From the NCBI GenBank assembly GCA_032718865.1, contig JALUTQ010000018.1, forward strand, positions 248,001-312,000: a stretch of 64,000 bases of DNA, in the 5' to 3' direction. The notes under the pieces are model-generated. The model worked only from the letters and a program-made list of their open reading frames with translations, made no database searches and had not been told where the DNA came from. Numbering within the stretch: position 1 is the first letter of the stretch; each line of letters starts with the position of its first letter. Position numbers and translations under genes: made by a program. Source of the DNA: Tilletia caries (lineage: Eukaryota > Basidiomycota > Exobasidiomycetes > Tilletiales > Tilletiaceae). Positions 12,930 to 22,414 of the stretch are shown here, piece after piece.

Positions 12930-14315
12930 ATGAAGTTCACCATTACTTCCAGTGCCGCCGCCGCCGCTGCTGCCGTCGTCGTGCTCGGCCTGGCACAGAA
13001 CACAGAGGCATGCGACCACGACGCTGTCCGCCGCGCCACCCTCATCAACCAGGACCCCGTCCAGCGAGCGGCCATCCACCGCAGACACTTCCTCGCACAC
13101 AGCGACAGCCACAACAAGTCCGCCAACAGGAAGCGCCAGTCCTCGTCCAAATACCCGCCCGCATTCGCAACACCACCCAAGTCCATGACCCCCAAGGAAT
13201 GGCTCGACGCCCTCTCAGCAGCAGAAAGTGCAGGCAAGATCCCCAAGATCCCACGCACCAAACTCGACGCATCAGGCGCCATAACGTACCCAGCCGGAAC
13301 TGACATCCAGTCCGTGTGCTCGTGGACACAGACAAACTGCTTTGGTGCCAACGACATCTCCAAGGCGCCCGACGGATACTGGGGCCTTAACTTTGACGAT
13401 GGACCAAACACGCCCTCGCCCATGCTCTACAACTTCCTCTCCCAGCAGAAGACCGCGGCCACCTTCTTCCTCATCGGCTCAAACATGGTGGGCAACCCAG
13501 ATGCCATCAAGCAGGCCCAGTCTCTCGGTGTCGGCCACTTTGGTGTCCACACCTGGTCCCACACCGTCCAGACCACTCTGTCCAACGAGGACATCGTCGC
13601 CGAGCTTGGATGGACCATGCAGATCATCTACGACCTCACCGGTCGTATCCCTTCTCACTGGCGTCCCCCGCAAGGCGACGCCGACAGCCGTGTTCGCGCC
13701 GTTGCTGAGGAAGTCTTCGGTCTGATCGCCGTCATGTGGGACGAGGAGTGCAACGATTGGTGCATCGCCGAAACTGGCGATATTGCCCCCGGCTGCGCCA
13801 GTACCACACCCGGCAAGTCGGTATCCTCGATCACCAAGGCCATCGATGACGCTACCAAGCTTCCCAAGTCGCCCGGTGTGATCCTGCTCGAGCACGATCT
13901 GACCCAATACTCGATCAAGGCCTTCGAGGACCACACCTGGACAGGTATCAAGTCCCAGGGATGGAACGCCCAGCCGATCGGAAACTTCCCCGGCGAGCCT
14001 TCTTGGTACGCCAATGCGGCCAACTCCACCTCGCCAGTGACTTCGCAGACGAGCATGCTCAAGAGCGCCCGCGTCGCCATCGCTGGGGGTGGCTCAGGTA
14101 CTGGCTCAGGTTCAGGTTCATCTACAGCTTCGACCACGGCTACGAAGGGCACAAAATCTTCTTCTAGTTCTTCTAGCCGCAATTCTGCTACCGGTACTTC
14201 TTCCAGCTCCACAAATGCGGCCTCGTCCAACCGGATCGTCAACCCTCTGGCCCCGCTCGCCGGCTCGATCGGAGCCCTCGTCGTCGTCGCGCTTGGTGCC
14301 GCTGCGCTCGTCTAG
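12930..14315 (+). CDS. GPI-anchored chitin deacetylase (second of a tandem pair)
   Basis: Single exon, 461 residues. The frame is open upstream to 12750, but the ATG at 12930 (context CCAGGATGAAG) is followed by a proper signal peptide (MKFTITSSAAAAAAAVVVLG), while the upstream stretch is CT-rich leader. The NodB domain carries LNFDDGP, GVHTWSH, WRPPQGD and GVILLEHDL, so the metal ligands and catalytic Asp are kept. The C-terminus is Ser/Thr/Gly-rich and ends in a hydrophobic GPI-type signal. The paralogue at 9698 has an intron in its N-terminal part, which this copy lacks. Expected role: conversion of wall chitin to chitosan. Confidence 0.92.
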   Translation: MKFTITSSAAAAAAAVVVLGLAQNTEACDHDAVRRATLINQDPVQRAAIHRRHFLAHSDSHNKSANRKRQSSSKYPPAFATPPKSMTPKEWLDALSAAESAGKIPKIPRTKLDASGAITYPAGTDIQSVCSWTQTNCFGANDISKAPDGYWGLNFDDGPNTPSPMLYNFLSQQKTAATFFLIGSNMVGNPDAIKQAQSLGVGHFGVHTWSHTVQTTLSNEDIVAELGWTMQIIYDLTGRIPSHWRPPQGDADSRVRAVAEEVFGLIAVMWDEECNDWCIAETGDIAPGCASTTPGKSVSSITKAIDDATKLPKSPGVILLEHDLTQYSIKAFEDHTWTGIKSQGWNAQPIGNFPGEPSWYANAANSTSPVTSQTSMLKSARVAIAGGGSGTGSGSGSSTASTTATKGTKSSSSSSSRNSATGTSSSSTNAASSNRIVNPLAPLAGSIGALVVVALGAAALV

Positions 14316-14840
14316 AGCATCAACACTCTGGATTACATACATTACAGGATCCGCCCTCCCGTCCATCGGTTCACATCGCATACACCATCACATTCAACGG
14401 ACTAAACTAGCCAAGATTCCCCCTTTCTATCTCTCGCTTCGACTCTTACTTTTTCGCGGCCAATTACAGCAATCCCAATGCTGCTCCACATCACCCGTGT
14501 GCGTTTCTCACGACGCTTCCCCCCCACATCATAACAACTCTCACAACAGAACACACGCGCACGCGCATCGCTCCCTTCTTTTTCTTCATCAACAACCTCC
14601 CCTTTCTTCTCTGGGCCCCTTCCGTCCCTGTCTTTTACTTTTTCAACCTCTGCACCCTTTTTGTCCAATCTTACACATTACCCACCTTTTTCTGTTTCTT
14701 CTTGGAATCTATCTCACTTCTACCCGCCCTCGGTCCTTCTCCTTTTTCTGGCTCTCAAGTCTCATGCCAGTATGTATGTACACCGCTGACCCTGGAGAGG
14801 GCTGGAACTGGAAGAGGCTTGACGTGAAGCCCCCTTAAAG
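14316..14840. other. 3' region of the second deacetylase, no gene
   Basis: CT-rich 3' UTR-like sequence. An open frame running through it from within the deacetylase gene is a compositional shadow with no family resemblance. Confidence 0.5.
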
Positions 14841-14850
14841 CCTTGGTCGT

Positions 14851-15545
14851 GTCTATTGGCCGACCCCGGTCGGTATCCGACCCCTCTGAGTTACCCACTT
14901 TGACCGTCCCAGCAACGTATTTAATAAAGCGGGCTCAAATTTTGCATGGATGTCAAGGACGCCTGTACGCGTACTCATGCGAGATTTTGAGATCAATCGA
15001 TGCAGAATTGATGTTGAAAGTAAGGGAGGAGCTGTTTTCTTTGGCTTAGAGCAGTTTGCATATTGCTTCGGAATCGGAAATATATATTTTACGCCCGCCA
15101 ACCTGAGTTTCATGGTCATTATCGTGACTTCAGAGTCTCACAGCGTCTCTTGGACCACTTTCACGATGGCCTCGCCCACAAATCCTGCGCGACAGGACCT
15201 CTCACCTCGCGGAGCCAAGCCCACAGCAAGACCTCGCCCGTGCCCGACCGGCACAACGACAGAGTGCAGCCACTGATGCCTGAGGTATGATGTGAATCTG
15301 TGCCTTCGACGTGGTGAGTGCTGGCTGCTGCCGGTCATGGTACTTGAGAGTTTGAGACCCTCACAGACTTTTTGTGTCTCCTCGCGTTTTGCCCGCAAAA
15401 TTAATTAATTCGCTCGAAGCAATATGCAAACTGCTCTAAAGAGGTGAAAAGTGGAAGTCTTTGTGGTTTTAGAGCTCTGACTGCTCTAGAGTCTAGTGCT
15501 GGGGTCGGTCGACCTACCTAAACCGACCGGGGTCGGCCAATAGAC
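14851..15545. mobile_element. Non-autonomous TIR element (MITE-like)
   Basis: A perfect 24-base inverted repeat bounds this stretch: 14851-14874 (begins GTCTATTGGCCGACC) and 15522-15545. Weaker similarity continues outwards for about 15 bases, so the true ends may be near 14835-14841 and 15555. The interior has no coding capacity. Structure fits a small DNA transposon without transposase. No target duplication could be recognised with confidence. Confidence 0.6.
15047..15438. repeat. Inner inverted repeat within the TIR element
   Basis: A second perfect 24-base inverted repeat pairs 15047-15070 (core GCAGTTTGCATATTGCTTCG) with 15415-15438. Its arms are not symmetric with the outer pair: about 170 bases separate the left arms and 80 the right arms. 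So this looks like one element inserted in another, rather than one long hairpin. Confidence 0.6.
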
Positions 15546-15561
15546 AAAACCTAAAGCGTTT

Positions 15562-15610
15562 CCCCAGACTTTAGTCTGGGGTTACATCTGCCCCTTAGAT
15601 CTTACGGCCG
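15562..15610. repeat. Perfect hairpin plus TTACGGCCG motif
   Basis: CCCCAGACTTTAGTCTGGGG (15562-15581) is a perfect palindrome. It is followed by GTTA and, 20 bases on, TTACGGCCG (15602-15610). A related arrangement with a changed stem but the same ACTTTAGT centre lies at 33530-33578, where it starts an element with short inverted ends. It may mark the end of a decayed relative. Confidence 0.5.
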
Positions 15611-16155
15611 AGACGAATGTTGCAACATCCCTCGAATAAAATCTTTCAAAACTTCTTGAAATCACCTCAAACTTCGCCTGGGTGTCCTGTTCTAAGCATC
15701 CATCGACGCTCTCGATTTCTCCCAGTTTTCTTTATCAAGATAGCAATTTGCTGTTCACATGCCGTCCTTCCGCCGTTCGTTGCCCGTTTCTGTCTGTCTT
15801 CCACCTCCACTTTTCCCACGCCTTCGATAGCCATAGTCAAAAGTCAAAACCCTCCGAGGAAGTTCATAGCCATAGTCAAAACTCAAAACCTTCCGAGAAA
15901 GTTGAAAGGTCTTCAACTTTTTGACGAACGCAGCTACCAACTGCCCAACTTACTCCAGCGTTCACTAACCTTCAACCCTGACCTGCCTACAGCTTACAAC
16001 TCGTGCCCGGTCACCGGTGCCAGTTGTAAGTTGCTTGAGATACACGCTTACCGGCTTACATCTACCAGGTCATGGTGATTGGTGCCCCAGAATGCTCCTG
16101 ACTACATACTGATACTGACAACTGACTACTGAGTACTGAGTTACTCAGTTACTGA
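15611..16155. other. Unassigned repeat-rich stretch
   Basis: No gene is recognised. A tandem duplication of about 38 bases lies at roughly 15829-15905 (units start CATAGCCATAGTCAAAA). An ATG-initiated frame of 153 codons (15617-16078) has no family resemblance. From about 16096 the sequence becomes a degenerate TGACTAC-type repeat that continues on the other side of the hAT-like element. Confidence 0.4.
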
Positions 16156-16163
16156 CTACTGAC

Positions 16164-17039
16164 CAGTGATCATCACCTTTTGTCATACATATGAAGTCTT
16201 ATTATGCATATGACAGAATTATGACAAAAAAATTGTCATAGTCATATGACAGGTTTATGACAAAGTCTCATTGTCATCTTTATGGCCATAATGCCTCCCG
16301 TGGCTGTCATATGACAGCTTTATGACAGAAATATGACATAGTTTTCCCGCCCTAAATCTGTCATATTCTGTCATATGACAATGCAGAACATATGCCTTAT
16401 GTATGACAGTATTCTGACAAAACGTCCACAGCCGGGCCGAAAAGATGCATAATTCTGTCATATGGTCGTGCATAATCATGTCATATTCTTGGCAAATCTG
16501 ACATTTTTATATGACCTGAGCTCTAAATTCTGGTCAGGCTCACCGCTCAGGCGCCGAGTGCCTGGCATTTTTCAGAATAAAAATTAAGCGGTTTTGGCAT
16601 CTTCCGTGTCTCCGGCATCCCCCTGGGCCCTGCCCCTTCTCCCGATACAAAAAAACGCTCCGGAGCTCAAGATGGCTCCCAAGTCCCAACATGTTACATG
16701 TTCCGCAGCAAGCTTCACGCGCCTGTTCTGGATGGCTGGATATGAGGTGAAAACTGCGCCAACCTGAAAGAGGGAACGCGGCGACGCGGCTTGACGCGCT
16801 TCGCGGTTCACCACATGGCGAGACGCGCTTCGCCACGCGATATTACGGTCAACTCAGAGGCGGAAAGTTTGCTTACGTAATATGACAGAAATATGACAAT
16901 TTTTATGACTTCATATGACAGAAAAATGACATTTGCATAATGCATATATATGACATCGCCTTCCCAAAACTAGATTGCCATAATGCAGATATATGACATC
17001 GCCCAAAAAATTGTCATATATGCATCATAATGATCACTG
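16164..17039. mobile_element. hAT-like non-autonomous element, 876 bp
   Basis: The ends are CAGTGATCAT and its inverse ATGATCACTG. CTACTGAC flanks both sides (16156-16163 and 17040-17047). That is an 8-base duplication matching the hAT consensus nTnnnnAn. It lies in a 7-base repeat, but the one-base register shift (8 = 7+1) is what an 8-base duplication predicts. The interior has many copies of TGTCATATGACA-like palindromes and half-sites clustered within about 350 bases of the left end and 180 of the right, as in subterminal transposase-binding repeats of hAT elements. There is no transposase frame. Confidence 0.7.
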
Positions 17040-17142
17040 CTACTGACTACTGACTACTGACTACTGACTACTGACTACTGACTACTGACTACTGACTACT
17101 GACTACTGACTACTGACTACTGACTACTGACTACTGACTACT
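17040..17142. repeat. Heptamer tandem array (CTACTGA)n
   Basis: About 14 near-perfect copies of the heptamer CTACTGA run up to 17142. More degenerate copies lie left of the hAT-like element (16096-16163). The array abuts the 5' truncated transposase frame, in which it places a stop. Confidence 0.9.
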
Positions 17143-17151
17143 GGCCTCAAC

Positions 17152-18424
17152 TTGTCAGCACTCGCCAAGAAATACAAGATCGATGTCCAGCGCTTGACTC
17201 GTCGTTATGGTGGTGGAGAAAGCAGATCAACACGCGCGCCTACAAACAAAAAGCTTACGGAGCTACAAGAAAAGGCATTGCTGGAGTACATAGCAGTTTT
17301 GGATCGCCTCGAAATCTCAGCAAGAATGTCCCTAATTCAGGCGTCTGCAAATCAGCTGCTTCGCGATGCGCATCAGGACAGCAATACATCGCCGCCCGTT
17401 GTAGGCAAGATTTGGGTCAAGAACTTCATGAAACGTTATCCGCAGGTATACAGGATCAAACAGAAGCCGCGGGAGATCTCCAAGATGACTCAGGATCGTG
17501 AAAATCTCTCCTGGTGGTTCAAGAAATTGGAGAACGTCGTCAAGAAGCAGGGCATCCTCCCCGAAGACATCTGGAACGTCGATGAAATAGGCTTCCGCAT
17601 TGGTATCGGCAAACGTCAGTGGATTCTCACACTGTGTCCCTCTCGCGACGCTCATCTGGCCAGCGAAACGAATCGAGAGTCGTTGACGTGCATCGAGGCA
17701 GTCAGCGTGTTCGGTGCCCACATTTCGCCCATGGTCATCATGTCTGCAAATCAACACACGGAAGGATGGTTCGAGAATGATCTTTCTGGCGATACTCTCT
17801 TTGCGGTCTCAGAGAAGGGGTACACGGATGACGTCCTTGCTCTGAAATGGATCAAGCACTTCGAGGAGCGCACAAAGGCAATGACAAAAGGATCGAAGCG
17901 TCTCTTGATCTTCGATGCACATGGATCGCACTGCACCAAGCAGTTTCTGGAACACTGCGAGGCGAATGCGATTGTGCCCTTCAGTCTTCCTCCTCACTCG
18001 TCGCACATCCTTCAGCCTCTGGATGTTTCGGTATTTCAACCCTACAAACATTGGCACAAGGAGGCCATTGATGCGGCTACGCGTACAGGATGCACGAATT
18101 TCAACAGGGTCGAGTTTCTCTCTGCACTGGCTTCGATTAGGAAACAAACAATGAAAACAAACACAATCAAGACGGGTTTCAGGCGCACTGGTATCCACCC
18201 TTTCAATCCAGACATCGTGTTGTCAACGTTTGCGGCGCCGGTCGACTTCTCCGCTGCTGTTGCTGAGGAACCCGTTCCGAGTACTCCTGCCCAGTCCTCC
18301 TCGCCTCCGGCCACCCCTCAAACCATTCGAACACTCTCTCGCAGTGCAAACAAAATTCAGGAGAGGTATGGATCTGATCTCTCTCCGACTCTGGCGAAGT
18401 ACATTCGAGGTTCCTTGCAGCAAG
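17152..18424 (+). pseudogene. pogo/Tigger-type (DDE_1) transposase, truncated at both ends
   Basis: An open frame of about 424 codons encodes a Tc1/mariner-superfamily pogo-type transposase: a partial N-terminal helix-turn-helix (LAKKYKIDVQRLTRRY), a CENP-B-like DNA-binding part (ELQEKALLEYI...) and a DDE domain. The acidic residues sit in WNVDEIGF, LIFDAHGSH and SHILQPLDVSVF. There is no ATG at the natural N-terminus; the frame enters from the heptamer array, with a stop at 17128, so the first part of the psq-type domain is missing. The 3' end is cut by an LTR at 18425; the last eleven codons before the stop at 18459 are LTR sequence. Catalytic residues look intact, but the gene is broken at both ends. 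Confidence 0.8.
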
Positions 18425-18740
18425 TGTATCGGTTCGGTAGCGCGCCGATAGGGTACTGACCTGCGGGGAAAGTACGAGTAAGAGGACAACGTCCAATAAT
18501 CTTGAGACAACGTCTAAGGGGAACAAAGGCAACGCCAGAGTGTAGAGAAGAAAGTGCAGATGAATAATTGCTAGAGTAACTAAGTAAAAGGGAGAGCAGC
18601 GAGAGCGGAGAAGGTGATGAGGAAGAAAGGGAAGTCTCTCGGCCGAGAGAAGGAGAAGTGACGAGAAAAGAGAGAAAGGAAGATAAGAGATAAGATATGA
18701 GAGGGGAGCACGTGGTCCAGCCACGTGGTACACCAGCACA
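18425..18740 (-). repeat. LTR (3' LTR in element orientation)
   Basis: 316-base direct repeat, TG...CA ends on the plus strand as TGTATCGG...CCAGCACA. It interrupts the transposase frame. The adjoining interior (18741-18751) reads AAGGGTGGGCA on the minus strand, a polypurine tract. Confidence 0.8.
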
Positions 18741-18835
18741 TGCCCACCCTTAGAAGACGACTGTCCCGAGTCGGCATGAAGAGTAATCGATGAGGAGTGA
18801 GGCGGACGAACGAGACGAAGGAAGGTGGAAAGAGG

Positions 18836-20311
18836 GTTATGGAGGAAAGGGTGCGTATTGACGTCTTCCAGCGTGATTCGCTTCGCGGGGTCTTTGGTGA
18901 GGAGCGAGTCGAGCAGATCGAGCAGTTGCACCGCTTCGGAGGACAACAGGTGCGATGGGAGGTCCGGCAGCCACGATCCGTCGTCGGAGGGCGATGCCGT
19001 CCAGTGGGGCGCTTTCGGCCGGGCGAAGAAGACTCCTCAGTTGACGTCGACGATGACGATCGTACAGCTGAGACGACGGGCTACGCGAATCCGGATGGAC
19101 ATCCGCTTGCTCGGCCGCCCACCGCAGTGCAGCCCACGGCGACCCCCACCCAGAAGCGACCTCCTTGACGCGCCACCTTCCCCACCGACGCCGACGGCCC
19201 AGATGTCGTGGGCGGACATTTTCCTTGTGGGATGACGTGCGGGTTGTTCGCAGCGGGTGGAGCAGGGGGTGGTTCGCCTGTGAGCGTTGTTGAGCCTGCT
19301 GAGAAGGAGGAGGGTGTGTGATGGCGGAGGTTGGTGGCAGGCCGAGCTGGTTGGTGAGGGTGTCTGTGCTGTCTGTGAGGATGGCGTCTGCTCCGTTGTT
19401 GCGGAGTGTGATTGCTGATGCTGGGTCGATGGCTGCGCGTGCTGACGGTGAGCCCCTCGACGCGCCGAGTTGGGATGCTGGCGACGTCCATCTTCACCGT
19501 ACCCTGCGCGCGACTGCTGATTGCTGAAGGGGGCGGAGGGATTTCTCGACCTCGACACCGGGTCGAAGAAGAGGATGATGTGGGTGCGAGGACGTGACGG
19601 AATGGACCTGCCGTGATGACGGCGGAGCTGTACAAGTGTCGACTGTCGGTTGTAAAGACATGGATGCTGCTGCCGAGTGTGTGATGATGCTCAGCGAGTG
19701 ACACGATGACAGGACTGTCGAACGGCGCGAAGGTGAAGTCGTGCCGAGTACCTGTCGACGGCGACGGGCGGTGTAGCAAGAAGCGGTGCTGAAAGCAGAT
19801 ATTCCTCAACGGGTGGCGTGCCCGAAGAAGAAGACGCTGTCTGGCCTGGTTGGAGGGATTGCTCAACCTCAACGCTCGATGTCGACCTGGATGTATGCGG
19901 TGCGCGACAGACGGAGATGGGGGTAACGGGATGGTGCTGCGATGAAGAAGCTTGTTGATGAAGGACGACTTGCCGACGTTGGGGTATCCGCAGATGAGGA
20001 GGGTGCGGTGGGAGGGGTCGATCTGCGGGAGTCGGGAGATGTGCTGACGGACCTGTTCGAGTCCTTCTGCCTCTTGATGAGGGTGGCATGCGACCGAGGG
20101 CGGCGCGCTTGAGCTGTTTGCAGCGGAAGAGACTGTCGCCGAACTTGACGAGCCGCATGTAGTCCTTTGCGACATTGTCGACGAGATGGCGTGCGGTGGA
20201 GAGCTGCTGCTGCTGCTGCTGAGTTCGCAGACGGACCGAGCCACCGCCGCCGATCTTGAGACGCTTCCTGGGCTGTCGCTGGACGATCTTGACGGCAACG
20301 AGACGACCGTG
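18836..20311 (-). pseudogene. Protein kinase fragments flanking the captured NOG1 piece
   Basis: On the minus strand, 20311-20258 reads [18 protein letters not shown], like kinase subdomain II with its Lys. 19222-19187 contains DIWAVGV, like subdomain IX. 18946-18836 reads LLDSLLTKDPAKRITLEDV and THPFL, a strong match to subdomain XI of CAMKK/SAK1-like kinases. Between these are frameshifts, Gln/Ser/Pro-rich low complexity and the NOG1 piece, so no complete kinase domain exists. The order N-lobe, then C-lobe along the minus strand is as in a kinase. Identity as a SAK1/TOS3 relative is inference from the C-terminal block. Confidence 0.6.
19948..20197 (-). pseudogene. NOG1: NOG1 GTPase fragment captured in an LTR element
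   Basis: Minus-strand translation shows two adjacent blocks typical of NOG1, the conserved nucleolar GTPase of 60S ribosome assembly. First comes [20 protein letters not shown] and on to KRAALGRM (20197-20087); then, in another frame, [17 protein letters not shown] followed by the G1 motif [13 protein letters not shown] (20088-19948). A small frame change of about one codon region separates them. After FINK the sequence stops resembling NOG1, so the G3-G5 motifs are absent. The fragment is sense-oriented relative to the surrounding retroelement. It cannot encode a functional GTPase. Confidence 0.75.
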
Positions 20312-20809
20312 CTGCAGCCGGAGGGAATGCTCAACCTCAACGACCGTGTTCCCTGAGTCGAATGTGCGGTGTGATGCCCGAGAGACCGGTGGTGAGGGGG
20401 AGGTTTCGAGAAGGCAGTTGAACGAACGGGAAGACGGGGGAGCCAGTCGTGGCCCGTGGGGCGGAGACGGCCGGGAAGAAAGGAAGGGATGTAGGCCAGT
20501 CTGAGGGCGGAGACTGGTGAGAAGACCGTGTAGCGATCGATGGCATGTCGAAAGCAAAGAAGACGAGCGGAAAGATGTGGAACCTACGTCGATGGCGAGT
20601 CGAGTGAGGAAGGATGAAAGTCGATCGCAGCTGCGTGCTGGATCAGAGGAGCGCGTCGTTGGCGTGTCGAGCGCGATGAAGGAGAGGTGCTGGCATCGAT
20701 GGCGTATCGTGCGCAGCAGAGAGTAGGACGGCTTCTGGCGAGAAGCTCGTCGGCGAAGGGTCCCCAGCATCCGTCAGTCGGCGAGCTAGGAGAACCACTC
20801 TCATCACCA

Positions 20810-21125
20810 TGTATCGGTTCGGTAGCGTGCCGATAGGGTACTGACCTGCGGGGAAAGTACGAGTAAGAGGACAACGTCCAATAACCTTGAGACAACGTCT
20901 AAGGGGAACAAAGGCAACGCCAGAGTGTAGAGAAGAAAGTGCAGATGAATAATTGCTAGAGTAACTAAGTAAAAGGGAGAGCAGCGAGAGCGGAGAAGGT
21001 GATGAGGAAGAAAGGGAAGTCTCTCGGCCGAGAGAAGGAGAAGTGACGAGAAAAGAGAGAAAGGAAGATAAGAGATAAGATATGAGAGGGGAGCACGTGG
21101 TCCAGCCACGTGGTACACCAGCACA
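20810..21125 (-). repeat. LTR (5' LTR in element orientation)
   Basis: The 316-base partner of 18425-18740 differs by two substitutions near the TGTATCGG end. On the minus strand it is followed by TGGTGATGAGAGTGGTTCTC (20790-20809), which fits a primer-binding site starting TGG. Confidence 0.8.
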
Positions 21126-21130
21126 GCAAG

Positions 21131-21930
21131 TGTGCTGAACGGCTCCACGTGGCTTATCCACGTGGCTCCATTATCTTATCTACTATCTTCCCTTTCCCTT
21201 TCTTCTCACACCACTCCACTTCCACCTCCACTTTTCCCCACGCTATTCTCTCGATCACATCTTTTTCCTCTCACTCCCCTTTGTACTTAGTTCTCTCTCC
21301 ATCGTCAACTACTTACTCTTTACACTTCACTTGCACCTTTGCTATCCTGGTACTTCTAGATATCCTTGTTCTGTACATGGTGATGAGAGGGGTTCTTCTC
21401 TGCTCACCGAACGACGGAGGCCGAGGACCCCCCGCCCGCAAAACTGCCTTCTAGATGGGCCCCGCTCACGAAGCCCGACGACTTCTGGATGTCGCCATTT
21501 TCTCTCTCTTTGCGCTCTGGACGCGCCTTCCGGTTTTCTTCACTCTACTTTTTTCAACAGCTCAAGACGCTTTCGGAATTTGGCATCATTCTTCACTCCT
21601 CTCTCTCGGCTCTGGTTGTCGATGCGCGCTATTCTTCGTCTGCACCGGTTGCTGCGAACACCCTTATCGGCTCTGGTTATCGGTACGCGCTTTTGCCGAT
21701 ACGCGCTGCTCTTCACCTCCCCAAGTTCCCACCCCAGACCCTTACAACACCACCAGCACCAGTTGTTGGTTCTTCTCCTGCACCCTACCGCCATTGGCCG
21801 TTTGTATTCGCCCTCCTCCAGCCAGCAACCGAACGATCGCTGTTTGTCACGCTCTGGACACGCCCATCGGCACGTATTGTTCGGATTTGTTCCTCTACCT
21901 CGGTTCATCTCAAGTCTTGCCCATTAGAGG
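21131..21930 (+). mobile_element. Second LTR and leader, head-to-head with the first element
   Basis: A TG...CA block (21131-21377, 247 bases) starts TGTGCTGAAC and ends CTGTACA. It is followed by TGGTGATGAGAGGGGTTC, nearly identical to the primer-binding region of the neighbouring element, and by a similar leader. It is therefore a 5' LTR of a related family pointing right. Only the 5-base GCAAG separates it from the opposing 5' LTR. The following 500 bases have no clear coding content, and no matching right LTR was found, so the copy is truncated or non-autonomous. Confidence 0.6.
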
Positions 21931-22104
21931 GCCAGTTGCCTATGCTTACAGGGTCAGTTGCATTTATTTAGAGGGTCAGTTGCATATGTTTCGAGGGCCA
22001 GTTGCATATGTTATAGGGCTCTCTAGAGGGCCAGTTGCCTATGTTGAAGGGCCAGTTGCATATATTTACAGGGCCAGTTGCATATGTTTACAGGGCCAGT
22101 TGAT
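21927..22104. repeat. Tandem repeat, about 8 copies of a 22-24 base unit
   Basis: Imperfect copies of AGGGYCAGTTGCATATGTTT follow each other, with one spacer of a few extra bases after the fourth copy. They are not coding. After the array (22105-22400) no gene or repeat was recognised. Confidence 0.8.
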
Positions 22105-22414
22105 CTCATTTTGAAAATTTGGTCATTACTGGAGGGTCAGATGTATTTCTTATAGGGTGATCAGGTATCTTGCGTGAACGTTTTTACTTCAGTGTCACTC
22201 CTCGTCGCCGCCCAGCTCAGCCCACTTCCTCTATAGTTCGTCCAGCTGAATGCCACACCATGCAATGGCCTGGCTGAGTATAGCCTCTTGCCCTGGTATC
22301 ACATCCGGACGCAACGCGAGACTTGCGTCGTGAAATAAGTGTGTTTGGAAGATGTCAAGGCAGCGAACTCACCACAGCGGTAAACTTCGATCATCCTCGC
22401 CACTTGCTCCCGTA

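Larger units (their letters stand above)
18425..21125 (-). mobile_element. LTR retroelement carrying host-gene fragments
   Basis: Two 316-base direct repeats (18425-18740 and 20810-21125) begin TGTATCGG, end CAGCACA and differ at only two sites seen. GCAAG flanks the whole unit (18420-18424 and 21126-21130), a 5-base target duplication. Read on the minus strand, a primer-binding-like TGGTGATGAGAGTGG directly follows the right LTR and a purine tract AAGGGTGGGCA precedes the left LTR, so the element points leftwards. The 2069-base interior has no gag, protease, RT or integrase; instead it holds sense-oriented fragments of NOG1 and a protein kinase. It must depend on another element for mobility. 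Two differences per 316 bases imply a recent insertion. Confidence 0.8.

Noticed and set aside
14089..14838. 249-codon open frame over the 3' end of the second deacetylase
   Set aside because: Leu/Ser/Pro/His-rich reading of a CT-rich 3' UTR.
17040..17142. CRISPR-like array
   Set aside because: Units are 7 bases without spacers, and the genome is eukaryotic.
18425..18459. Natural C-terminus of the pogo transposase
   Set aside because: These codons lie inside the LTR (the same sequence recurs at 20810), so the stop is foreign.
21126..21139. Resumption of the transposase frame after the LTR element (would end QQVC)
   Set aside because: The sequence from 21131 is itself an LTR start, so the apparent continuation is chance.
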